The position numbers and the translations under genes are program-made. From Desulfobacterales bacterium (GTDB taxonomy: Bacteria; Desulfobacterota; Desulfobacteria; Desulfobacterales; JASFBJ01): a DNA stretch of 15,403 bases. Positions within the stretch are counted from its first letter, which is position 1, and every line of letters starts with the position of its first letter. Shown piece after piece: positions 1 through 7,215 of the stretch. A model generated the notes under the pieces. That model did no database searches. It was not told the origin of the DNA and saw nothing but the letters and a program-made list of their open reading frames with translations. The DNA lies in the NCBI GenBank assembly GCA_030149585.1, contig JASFBJ010000049.1:1-15403 (forward strand), written 5' to 3'.

Positions 1-10
1 GAGAATTGAT

Positions 11-784
11 ATGAAAAAATATAGCAAGTTAAAAAGAGATCGTTTGCGAAAGGGCATTTATGTATTACCTAATATATGTACCACTCTTAATCTGTTTTTT
101 GGCTTTCATGCAATCATAGCTTCCATTAACGGCAATTTTGTGGTAGCTGCTGTATCCATTATTGTTGCTGGATTATTTGATAATCTGGATGGCAAGGTTG
201 CCAGGGCGACCAATACAACAAGTAAATTTGGTGTTGAATACGACTCTTTGGCGGATTTGATTTCATTTGGATTAGCCCCGGGCCTGATGATGTACCTTTG
301 GGCTTTAGAGCCCATGGGAAGAATCGGCTGGCTGGCAGCTTTTTTATTTATGACCTGCGGCGCACTCCGTCTGGCCCGCTTTAATACCCAGATAGAAATA
401 TCCGGCAGCGATACTTTTACAGGTCTGCCGATTCCGGCAGGGGCTGGAATGAATGCGGTCACGATCTTGTTATGCAACCGGCTGGGAATTACGGAAATGA
501 TCAGTCCTGTAATAATTATGATAATGCTCTATATTCTCTCTTTTTTAATGGTAAGTTCAATTCAATATAATAGTTTTAAAAAGCCTGAGCTCTTTAAAAA
601 ACGAAATTTTAATGTTCTGGTAACTGCTGTTTTAGTGCTGATTTTTATTGCGGCCCAACCATCCATTGCTCTTTTTATCTTTGGACTTATTTATATTATT
701 TCCGGGCCTTTTAACTTATTACGGCGTCATCTGCCCGGAAAACAAAAGCAGGTACAACCTGATAACAGCGATTCAAATTCATAA
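11..784 (+). CDS. pssA: CDP-diacylglycerol--serine O-phosphatidyltransferase (phosphatidylserine synthase)
   Basis: An integral membrane enzyme that joins CDP-diacylglycerol and L-serine to make phosphatidylserine and CMP, the precursor of phosphatidylethanolamine. The complete CDP-alcohol phosphatidyltransferase signature is visible: D57, D60-G61, A64-R65, G74, D78 and D82, with the family's exact spacing. These aspartates bind the metal ions and the pyrophosphate. About six to eight hydrophobic segments follow one another from residue 18 to residue 235, and the C-terminal tail is polar. The 257-residue length suits the Bacillus-type (membrane-embedded) PssA rather than the E. coli soluble type. 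The ATG at 11 has a GAG a few bases upstream; the true upstream region is outside the window. Phosphatidylserine decarboxylase often sits just upstream of such genes, but that cannot be seen here. A hairpin at 832-866 ends this unit. Confidence 0.93.
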   Translation: MKKYSKLKRDRLRKGIYVLPNICTTLNLFFGFHAIIASINGNFVVAAVSIIVAGLFDNLDGKVARATNTTSKFGVEYDSLADLISFGLAPGLMMYLWALEPMGRIGWLAAFLFMTCGALRLARFNTQIEISGSDTFTGLPIPAGAGMNAVTILLCNRLGITEMISPVIIMIMLYILSFLMVSSIQYNSFKKPELFKKRNFNVLVTAVLVLIFIAAQPSIALFIFGLIYIISGPFNLLRRHLPGKQKQVQPDNSDSNS

Positions 785-831
785 TCCTGTGTAGTGATTA
801 AGAATATAAATTTCGCTATATTTGATTATTT

Positions 832-866
832 TATACAGCCCGGCCATAGCTGGCCCGGGCTGTATA
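832..866 (+). terminator. Strong GC-rich hairpin after pssA
   Basis: The arms (832-845 and 852-866) pair over 14 bp with a single bulged base and enclose the 6-nt loop ATAGCT. The sequence after the stem is AT-rich but not a clean T-run, so this may be an imperfect intrinsic terminator or a 3'-end stabilising hairpin. It separates pssA from the asd group. Confidence 0.6.
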
Positions 867-898
867 TATTTGATGTTATTTGAAATAAGGCTATAATT

Positions 899-1921
899 AT
901 GGGACAAAAAAAAATAAACATTGCTCTGGCAGGTGCTACTGGAGCAGTTGGTGACCAGATGATAACCTGTCTGGAAGAACGCGAATTTCCAATTAAATCC
1001 ATTAAACTTCTGGCATCCAGAAGATCTGCCGGCCGCAAATTAAATTTCAATGGGCAATCAATTGAAGTTGAAGAACTAACTGAAAATTCTTTTAAGGGAA
1101 TTGATATTGCGCTATTTTCCGCAGGCGGTAGTACCAGTAAGAAATTTGCGCCGATTGCAGCTAAAAGCGGCTGCATTGTCATAGATAACTCCAGTGCCTG
1201 GCGAATGGACCCTGCCGTGCCGCTGGTTGTGCCTGAAGTCAATCCCCAGGCCATTGCCGATTACACCAATAAAGGGATTATCGCAAATCCGAACTGCTCC
1301 ACGATTCAGATGGTGGTTGCCCTGTTTCCAATACATAAGCAATTTAAAATAAAACGAATAGTGGTTTCAACCTATCAGGCGGTTTCAGGGACAGGGAAAA
1401 AGGCCATTGCTGAACTTTTTGACCAAACCAGGGCTATGATCAACTTTCTTGACATTAAAAAAAATGTTTATCCTCATCGGATAGCCTTTAACTGTCTGCC
1501 GCATATTGATCAGTTTGAAGAAAACGGATATACCAAAGAAGAGATGAAAATGGTAAATGAAACCCGAAAAATTATGGAAGATGATACCATTGGAATTACT
1601 GCGACAACAGTTAGGGTACCTGTCTTTTTCAGCCATTCAGAAGCTGTCAACGTGGAAACCGTCAAGCCTGTATCCGCAGCAAGGGTTCAGGATTTGTTGA
1701 AAAATGCTCCAGGTGTAAAGCTGGTAGATGATCCTTCAAATAATTTATATCCATTGGCCATTGATGCGGCTGGGCATGATTTAACCTTTGTTGGACGAAT
1801 CAGAGATGATGAATCTCTTGAAAATGGGATTAACCTTTGGATAGTGGCTGATAATATAAGAAAAGGCGCAGCTACCAATGCTGTCCAGATTGCTGAACTT
1901 TTAGCCCAACAATATTTATAG
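899..1921 (+). CDS. asd: Aspartate-semialdehyde dehydrogenase
   Basis: Reduces L-aspartyl-4-phosphate to aspartate-4-semialdehyde with NADPH, the branch point to lysine/diaminopimelate, threonine and methionine. The N-terminal Rossmann fold carries the glycine-rich motif GATGAVG at residues 12-18. The catalytic cysteine is C133 in NPNCST. The substrate-side motif is VSGTGK (163-168), and the HSEAVNVE segment (246-253) holds the probable acid/base histidine H246, with R239 just before it as a likely carboxylate ligand. The 340-residue length is normal for the family. The start is ATG with AAGG about 8 bases upstream. The stop codon overlaps the ribosome-binding site of greA, so the two are probably translated from one transcript. 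Confidence 0.96.
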   Translation: MGQKKINIALAGATGAVGDQMITCLEEREFPIKSIKLLASRRSAGRKLNFNGQSIEVEELTENSFKGIDIALFSAGGSTSKKFAPIAAKSGCIVIDNSSAWRMDPAVPLVVPEVNPQAIADYTNKGIIANPNCSTIQMVVALFPIHKQFKIKRIVVSTYQAVSGTGKKAIAELFDQTRAMINFLDIKKNVYPHRIAFNCLPHIDQFEENGYTKEEMKMVNETRKIMEDDTIGITATTVRVPVFFSHSEAVNVETVKPVSAARVQDLLKNAPGVKLVDDPSNNLYPLAIDAAGHDLTFVGRIRDDESLENGINLWIVADNIRKGAATNAVQIAELLAQQYL

Positions 1922-1932
1922 GAGTTTATTAA

Positions 1933-2400
1933 TTGGATAAAGTACCTATTACAAAACAAGGATATACAATCCTGAAAAAAGAGCTTGAGCGTATAAAGGC
2001 AGTGGATCGGCCTGAAAATATCAGAGCTATTGAAGAGGCAAGAGCGCATGGCGATTTATCTGAAAACGCTGAATTTGAAGCTGCAAAGGATCGTCAGGCT
2101 TTTATTGATGCCAGGATCAGGGAACTTGAATATAAACTTGGTAATGCCGACATTATTGATCCTGAAACTTTGCCTAAAGACAAGGCCGTATTTGCAAGCA
2201 AGGTTATTCTGGAAAACATAGAAACAGGTGAAGATGTCAAATACCAGCTTGTGGGGCCTGATGAATCAGATATCGAACAGGGCCGAATTTCGGTTGCTTC
2301 ACCACTTGGAAAAGCAATGATCGGCAGAAAGCCTGGCGATGAAATTACTTTACAGGCCCCTGGAGGTCAAAGGGTTTACGAACTCATAGAAATACTCTAA
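1933..2400 (+). CDS. greA: Transcription elongation factor GreA
   Basis: Rescues backtracked RNA polymerase by stimulating cleavage of the extruded 3' RNA end in the secondary channel. The N-terminal coiled coil spans roughly residues 8-75. At its tip lie the acidic residues D41 and E44, inside the family signature GDLSENAE, which position the catalytic metal. The C-terminal FKBP-like domain (about 83-155) contains the usual SPLGKA and GRKPGDE stretches (123-137). The length of 155 residues is typical. The start is TTG at 1933; a strong AGGAG (1920-1924) lies 8 bases upstream, and the N-terminus begins as GreA proteins usually do, so I accept the TTG. The gene is 11 bp after asd and 27 bp before rpoZ. 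Confidence 0.95.
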   Translation: MDKVPITKQGYTILKKELERIKAVDRPENIRAIEEARAHGDLSENAEFEAAKDRQAFIDARIRELEYKLGNADIIDPETLPKDKAVFASKVILENIETGEDVKYQLVGPDESDIEQGRISVASPLGKAMIGRKPGDEITLQAPGGQRVYELIEIL

Positions 2401-2427
2401 CTGTTTTTTTAAATAAGGAGGCAATAA

Positions 2428-2640
2428 GTGGCGCGAATTTCCATTGAAGATTGTTTAAAAAAAGTTCCGAACCGGTTTCAACTGGTTCATATGGCAGCCA
2501 AGCGAGTTCAACATATTCGTGAGGGTTCTGAATATCTTGTCAGTGCTCCAAAAAATGAAGACATTGTAATAGCCTTACGTGAAATAGCAGCCGGAAAAGT
2601 TACAGAAAAAAATAAAGCAACATCAAAGGAAAAAGCATAA
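2428..2640 (+). CDS. rpoZ: DNA-directed RNA polymerase subunit omega
   Basis: The small subunit that helps fold and assemble beta-prime in RNA polymerase. The protein starts MARISIEDCLKKVPNRF and continues with the conserved LVHMAAKRV stretch (19-27), then an I-ALREIAAGK segment (48-57), which is the omega pattern. The last 12 residues are a lysine-rich tail of low complexity. At 70 residues it has a normal length for this family. The start is GTG at 2428 with a near-perfect AAGGAGG (2415-2421) 6 bases upstream. It lies between greA and a tRNA thiolation gene; in many bacteria rpoZ is instead next to gmk or spoT. Confidence 0.94.
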   Translation: MARISIEDCLKKVPNRFQLVHMAAKRVQHIREGSEYLVSAPKNEDIVIALREIAAGKVTEKNKATSKEKA

Positions 2641-2646
2641 CTTTTT

Positions 2647-3375
2647 TTGTCACACCACACCTATTTATATAAGGGCATTAACCGGTCAGTCGGCAAGGCC
2701 TTGCACCAGTATCAGATGATATCGGATGGAGACCGGATAGCTGTGGGGCTTTCAGGGGGCAAAGACAGCCTGGCTTTAATGTGGATTTTAAATGAAAGAA
2801 AATCTCGAGCCCCTGTTAACTATCAAATTTTTGGAATATATATTGATCCTGGATTTGAAGATAGTTATGCTGAAAAGCTTTTACAATTTTGCCATGCTCA
2901 GGGTTTTTATCTTAAAGTTGAACACTCGAATTTTGGTATTTTGGCGCATAGTTCAAAAAACAGGGAAAATCCCTGTTTTTTATGTTCTCGCCTGAGACGC
3001 AAGCGTTTGTTTGAAATTGCCTCTGAATTGGGATGCAGCAAAATAGCTCTGGGGCATCATATGGACGATATTATTGAAACACTTTTTTTAAATATCTGCT
3101 ACGCGGGTGAAATAAGCACCATGGTTCCTTTTCAACCTCTTTTCAATGGCAACCTGACCTTAATCAGACCCCTTGCCTTTACAGAAGAAAATACCATCAA
3201 AAAATTTGCCATGGAAAAAGCATTTCCCATTTTTCGCAATCCTTGTCCAACAGAAAAAACATCCAAACGTAAATTTATTAAAGAAATGCTTCAACCATTA
3301 TATAAGAGTAATAAGAAAATTAAAGGAAATATTTTTCGGGCATTAAATAACGTTAAAACTGAATACCTGTTATAA
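2647..3375 (+). CDS. TtcA-family tRNA thiolation enzyme (PP-loop ATPase)
   Basis: Probably adenylates and thiolates a tRNA cytidine; the reference enzyme TtcA makes 2-thiocytidine at position 32 with a [4Fe-4S] cluster. Visible motifs are the PP-loop SGGKDS (36-41), a CxxC pair at C110 and C113, the GHHMDD motif (136-141) and a third cysteine, C200, in NPCP. These match the three cluster-ligand cysteines of TtcA. The 242 residues are shorter than E. coli TtcA, mainly at the C-terminus. The family conserves about 20 residues before the PP-loop, so the start must lie near TTG 2647; the next methionine (residue 24) would remove them. The TTG has no good ribosome-binding site at normal distance (AAAGGA is 16 bases away) and lies 6 bp after the rpoZ stop, so translation may be coupled. 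The tRNA substrate is not proved; a paralogue with another target is possible. Confidence 0.82.
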   Translation: MSHHTYLYKGINRSVGKALHQYQMISDGDRIAVGLSGGKDSLALMWILNERKSRAPVNYQIFGIYIDPGFEDSYAEKLLQFCHAQGFYLKVEHSNFGILAHSSKNRENPCFLCSRLRRKRLFEIASELGCSKIALGHHMDDIIETLFLNICYAGEISTMVPFQPLFNGNLTLIRPLAFTEENTIKKFAMEKAFPIFRNPCPTEKTSKRKFIKEMLQPLYKSNKKIKGNIFRALNNVKTEYLL

Positions 3376-3401
3376 TAAAACAGCAGAGATTTTTATATCG
3401 C

Positions 3402-4193
3402 ATGAAAGACATTCAAAATCAGAGGGATTACCGTAATATCCCAATTGACCAGGTGGGCATTAAGAATTTAAGATATCCAATTACAGTTTTAGATAAGGCA
3501 AAAAATTATCAAAACACAGTTGCATCTATAAATATGTATGTTGATCTTCCACATAAATATAAAGGCACACATATGAGCCGTTTTGTGGAAATGCTGCATG
3601 TTTTGCGACCCGAAGTCTCCTTGAAAAAATTTTCAGAGATTCTGGAAAATATGAAGGCCCACTTAAATGCTGCATCTGCTCATATTGAAATTACTTTTCC
3701 ATATTTTATTGAAAAAAAAGCTCCGATCAGCAAACTGCCGGGATTAATGGATTATACATGCCGCATCATAGGATCAAGTAATCGTGATGATAAGACAGAT
3801 ATTATCTCGGAAGTAATTGTGCCGATTTCTTCAGTTTGTCCCTGCTCAAAAGAAATCAGCGATGAGGGAGCCCATAATCAGCGTGGTGAAGTTCAGCTTA
3901 AAACCAGGTTTAAGAAATTTATCTGGCTTGAAGATATGATTGAACTTGTTGAATCATGTGCCTCTTGCGAAGTCTTTTCAGTTTTAAAACGGGTAGACGA
4001 AAAAGAGGTAACTGAAAGGGGCTATGCAAATCCAAAATTTGTTGAAGATATTGTACGGGATATTGCCTCCAGGCTGAATAAAGATTCTAATATCACCTGG
4101 TTTTCGCTTAGTGCGGAAAATTTTGAGTCAATCCATAACCACAGCGCCTACGCCCATATTACCAAGGGAGAAGTTCCTGATTTTAAACAGTAA
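3402..4193 (+). CDS. folE2: GTP cyclohydrolase FolE2 (type IB)
   Basis: Converts GTP to 7,8-dihydroneopterin triphosphate, the first step to folate and to queuosine-type deazapurines. It is unrelated at the fold-family level to the classic zinc enzyme FolE and is known to work with various metals. Diagnostic stretches are KGTHMSRF (54-61), CPCSKEIS (146-153, with the metal-binding cysteine expected here), GAHNQRG (156-162) and SIHNHSAYA (243-251). The length of 263 residues is typical. The ATG at 3402 is the only sensible start, although the upstream ribosome-binding site is weak. It is the last gene of the plus-strand run, and its stop codon faces the end of the minus-strand operon only 14 bp away. 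No folE paralogue is in view. Confidence 0.95.
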   Translation: MKDIQNQRDYRNIPIDQVGIKNLRYPITVLDKAKNYQNTVASINMYVDLPHKYKGTHMSRFVEMLHVLRPEVSLKKFSEILENMKAHLNAASAHIEITFPYFIEKKAPISKLPGLMDYTCRIIGSSNRDDKTDIISEVIVPISSVCPCSKEISDEGAHNQRGEVQLKTRFKKFIWLEDMIELVESCASCEVFSVLKRVDEKEVTERGYANPKFVEDIVRDIASRLNKDSNITWFSLSAENFESIHNHSAYAHITKGEVPDFKQ

Positions 4194-4207
4194 ATCCCAA
4201 AGATAGA

Positions 4208-5242
4208 TTATAAAGTTATTTTAAAATGCAGGTTAAAATCCGGAGCTGTTCGAGTAAGATCTTCACAAAACGCCAGTTCAAGCTTTCCTCTATGCCAGAC
4301 TTTAAAGGCTATTCCCAAACCAAGTTCTATACTGTCCTGATCCAGTCGACTGATACCGGTTTTTTCTAAAGGCCCTGTAAAACAGTTCAGTTGAGTTATA
4401 ATCGAAAAGGATTGGGTAACCATATACTCTATCCCGGCAAACAGGGTATAAATATTATTTACCGAGATCTTTGGATTTGAGATAGCTGGATCAGAAAGCA
4501 AAATATAGCCAGGGTTAAGATATACTATTAGTGGATCAAGATTTATACTGGACAAGAGTAAAAAACCATGGTCACAGGCTCCACTCCCAAAGCCATGTTT
4601 CTCATTGCCGAAAGGGACTTTAAGAATATATTTAAAACTTAATGAGAAATGTCCATTATCTTTTTCATCCAATAACCCTATTTTAACAGATGCAGTACTG
4701 TCGGCAAGATGTAATCCACCCGAACTTGCATCAAACCATTGCTCGCCGTCTTTTTTAATTGAATACCCGAATTCGTTTTGGGGGCGACACTCTCTGCCGT
4801 AATTTGGAAAGCCAAAATAATCATGATAGTCCGCAAGATAACCATCCATCCAACCACCATTCATACTTACCAGAGGAATTTTTGCTGCAAGTGTTAAATT
4901 TGACGTAAGACCGTAGGCTGCTGAAAATTCCAGCACCATCAGCTCCATATCCATCAACGCCTGCCAATTATTTGAAACTGAATTCAGATAAACACTGCTA
5001 TAGTCAATTGCCAGGCCTGTTTCTAATTTTTTCGGTTGAACCAGCTCAGCAGATTCAGGCACAGGTGTTAAAAACATTAAAAAAAGCGGGTATTGGTTTT
5101 TGACCTGCAATGGCCCTAAACCTGAATCTGCCGAGACAGAGACAGACATTTTTGATATCAGGGCGGCAATCCATATTATCATAATAAAAAATTTATAAAC
5201 TCTATTATTTATCATAAAACTCAATTTATTTTTTCTAAACAC
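4208..5242 (-). CDS. DUF3187-type outer-membrane beta-barrel-like protein
   Basis: Function unknown. The mature N-terminus reads GPLQVKNQYPLFLMFLTPVP (43-62), followed by ESAELV, a pattern I recognise from the DUF3187 family, which is found mostly in proteobacteria. The rest alternates polar and aromatic/hydrophobic residues, as in beta-strands, and the chain ends with an aromatic-containing strand (NLHFKITL), as expected for an outer-membrane barrel. A signal peptide is clear: hydrophobic residues about 17-33 and a likely cleavage after SVSA (38). The start is uncertain. GTG at 5242 overlaps the end of mqnD by 8 bp, with only a weak AGG upstream; ATG at 5215 (residue 10) would still give a good signal peptide. 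It is the last gene of the operon. A solute pore or envelope structural role is possible but unproved. Confidence 0.75.
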   Translation of the reverse strand: MFRKNKLSFMINNRVYKFFIMIIWIAALISKMSVSVSADSGLGPLQVKNQYPLFLMFLTPVPESAELVQPKKLETGLAIDYSSVYLNSVSNNWQALMDMELMVLEFSAAYGLTSNLTLAAKIPLVSMNGGWMDGYLADYHDYFGFPNYGRECRPQNEFGYSIKKDGEQWFDASSGGLHLADSTASVKIGLLDEKDNGHFSLSFKYILKVPFGNEKHGFGSGACDHGFLLLSSINLDPLIVYLNPGYILLSDPAISNPKISVNNIYTLFAGIEYMVTQSFSIITQLNCFTGPLEKTGISRLDQDSIELGLGIAFKVWHRGKLELAFCEDLTRTAPDFNLHFKITL

Positions 5243-6032
5243 GGACCTGCCTGGCCAGCTCCTCTAATTTAACCAGGGCATCTTGTCCGATCTCGCCCAT
5301 ATCTTCACTGAATTCATTAACAAAGGTATTAATGTGGGAGGTTAAAATATTTTCTTCAAACTCTTGAGCGTACTGCCTGATATACGGCAGGCAGCTTTCA
5401 GGATGCTTTCGCGCCAGCGCAATACTTTGTCGAATAAGATCTTCAAGTGCAGCAATTTTTTCTTTTGGCAGATTTTTTTTAACAGCAATGCAACCTAAGG
5501 GGATCGGCAGGCTGGTTTTCATCTCCCACCATTTGCCTAAATCCATAATCTCTACAAAACCTGCCTGAGCAAAGGTAAAACGGCTTTCATGAATGATTAC
5601 ACCCATATCTGCCTGGCCTTTTTCAAGAGAATTAAATATTTGCTCATAGGGAATAAAGTGTCGGTTCGAGGCATTGGGTGCCCAGAGTTGAAAGAGTAAA
5701 TGGGCGGTTGTCCATCGACCGGGTAAAATAATTTCAGCCTGGCTTAAATCAAGATTTTTTTTTTCAGGCTTAGCAATTACCACCGGCCCGCAGCCATAGC
5801 CCATAGCCCCGCCGCTTTTTAACAGATGGTAGTTTTCTTTGACCTGTAACCAGGCGTAAAAGGACATTTTGGAGATATCCAGCACCTGACTAAAGGCCAT
5901 CTTATTTAATGTTTCCACATCATGCAGCCTGGCTTCAATTTCATAGCCGGGCAAGGTTAGAAGACCTTTTGCAAGCGCATGAAACATGAAAGTATCATTG
6001 GGACAAGGGGAAAACCCAAAAGAAAGTTTCAT
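5235..6032 (-). CDS. mqnD: 1,4-dihydroxy-6-naphthoate synthase (menaquinone, futalosine pathway)
   Basis: Makes 1,4-dihydroxy-6-naphthoate from cyclic de-hypoxanthine futalosine, a late step of the futalosine route to menaquinone, the likely respiratory quinone here. The fold is that of a periplasmic-binding protein, but the enzyme is cytoplasmic. The signature SPCPNDTFMFHAL (8-20) is followed by YGCGP (79-83) and GVIIHESRF (144-152). H148 corresponds to the catalytic histidine of characterised MqnD. The 265-residue length is normal. ATG at 6032 directly follows the TAG of the upstream aminotransferase gene (TAGATG), and the ribosome-binding site AGGAAGGA lies inside that gene's end, so the two are translationally coupled. 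No other mqn gene is in the window. Confidence 0.94.
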   Translation of the reverse strand: MKLSFGFSPCPNDTFMFHALAKGLLTLPGYEIEARLHDVETLNKMAFSQVLDISKMSFYAWLQVKENYHLLKSGGAMGYGCGPVVIAKPEKKNLDLSQAEIILPGRWTTAHLLFQLWAPNASNRHFIPYEQIFNSLEKGQADMGVIIHESRFTFAQAGFVEIMDLGKWWEMKTSLPIPLGCIAVKKNLPKEKIAALEDLIRQSIALARKHPESCLPYIRQYAQEFEENILTSHINTFVNEFSEDMGEIGQDALVKLEELARQVRV

Positions 6033-7178
6033 CTATCCTTCCTGCCTGCCATAAAACGCATTGATCTGGTCCACTACATATTCCAACTGCTTTTTTTCAA
6101 GCTCAGGATAGATAGGCAGGGCCAGAGTATGATCGGCCGCGTATTCAGAATTTGGAAAATCACCCCTCTTATATCCCAAATTACTGAAACACTCTTGCAG
6201 ATGCAAGGGAACTGGATAATAGATCTCGCATCCAATCCCCTGTGCAGCCAAAAACTCTTTCAGTTGATCGCGTTTTTCTCGCAAACAGATCACAAATTGA
6301 TTGTAAATATGACGGTTTTCAAGCTCTTTTGGTAATGTCACAACATCCTTAAGATCTATCTGTGCAAAAAGGCTACGGTAAAAAGCGGCATTTTTCTGGC
6401 GTTTTCTGGTCCACTCATCAAGGTATTTTAATTTTACCATCACAACTGACGCCTGGATTGCATCTAAACGAAAATTGCCGCCAATTAATTTATGAAAATA
6501 TTTAGGGCGAGAACCGTGAACCCTGATATCCCGTAATTTTTCGTTTAAGTCAGATGATTTGGTAGTCACAATTCCGCCATCCCCAAAAGCGCCCAGATTT
6601 TTTGAAGGAAAAAAGGAAAAACAACCAAAATCCCCCATAGAGCCTGCACGCTGTCCTTTATATTCAGCTCCAATTGCCTGAGCCGCGTCTTCAATTATTA
6701 TCAGTTCATACTTATCCGCAATCGTCCGAAGCTTATCCATCTCAACACATTGTCCATACAGATGTACGGGGATAACGGCCTTAACCCGACTACGATTTTC
6801 TACAGACATGGAAGTTAACAGCTCAGCTATTTTTTCCACAGAAATATTATATGTTTCTAAATCAATATCAGCAAATAAAGGTTTTGCCCCGGTTCTGACT
6901 ATGGAGCCGGCTGTGGCAAAAAAGGTGTAAGGCGTAGTTATTACCAGATCTCCAGGTCCTATTCCGGCGGCCATCAGGGAAATCAGCAAGGCGTCTGTTC
7001 CAGAAGAAACACCCACTGCGAATTCAGTGGAAGAATAAGCTGCAATCTTATGTTCCAGTTTCGCAACATTTGGCCCTAAAATAAAATATTGGCTTTCAAA
7101 TATTTTATTTATTTCTTGCAGTATCTCAGTTTTAATGGTCTGGTACTGCTGTTTTAAATCAAGTAAGGGTACTTTCAT
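6033..7178 (-). CDS. DegT/DnrJ/EryC1/StrS-family nucleotide-sugar aminotransferase
   Basis: A PLP enzyme that probably transfers an amino group, usually from glutamate, to a keto-sugar nucleotide used for surface polysaccharide. Key sites are visible: SSGTDAL (58-64) for phosphate binding, EDAAQAIGA (163-171) with the cofactor-contacting D164, and FFPSKNLGAFGDGG (189-202) with the Schiff-base lysine K193. The C-terminal part has the family's RLDAIQA segment (237-243). The 381-residue length is usual. The N-terminus (VPLLDLKQQY) looks more like the WbpE/FdtB side of the family than GDP-perosamine synthase, but the sugar cannot be told by eye. ATG at 7178 has GGAGAAGG upstream. The neighbour manC supplies GDP-mannose, which suggests but does not prove a shared pathway. 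Confidence 0.88.
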   Translation of the reverse strand: MKVPLLDLKQQYQTIKTEILQEINKIFESQYFILGPNVAKLEHKIAAYSSTEFAVGVSSGTDALLISLMAAGIGPGDLVITTPYTFFATAGSIVRTGAKPLFADIDLETYNISVEKIAELLTSMSVENRSRVKAVIPVHLYGQCVEMDKLRTIADKYELIIIEDAAQAIGAEYKGQRAGSMGDFGCFSFFPSKNLGAFGDGGIVTTKSSDLNEKLRDIRVHGSRPKYFHKLIGGNFRLDAIQASVVMVKLKYLDEWTRKRQKNAAFYRSLFAQIDLKDVVTLPKELENRHIYNQFVICLREKRDQLKEFLAAQGIGCEIYYPVPLHLQECFSNLGYKRGDFPNSEYAADHTLALPIYPELEKKQLEYVVDQINAFYGRQEG

Positions 7179-7215
7179 TAAACCTTCTCCATTCTTTTAA
7201 ATTCAGTTATATTTA

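Noticed and set aside
870..897. TTGATG - 16 bp - TATAAT just before asd
   Set aside because: It looks like a good promoter, but the -10 box ends one base before the asd ATG, so transcription would begin inside the gene.
826..1254. Long antisense reading frames opposite asd and other housekeeping genes
   Set aside because: They lie wholly or largely within well-supported genes on the other strand and show no motifs of their own.
4179..4241. GATTTTAA / TTAAAATC inverted repeat spanning the folE2-DUF3187 junction as a shared terminator
   Set aside because: An 8-bp AT-only match with about 46 bp between the arms is too weak to call a terminator.
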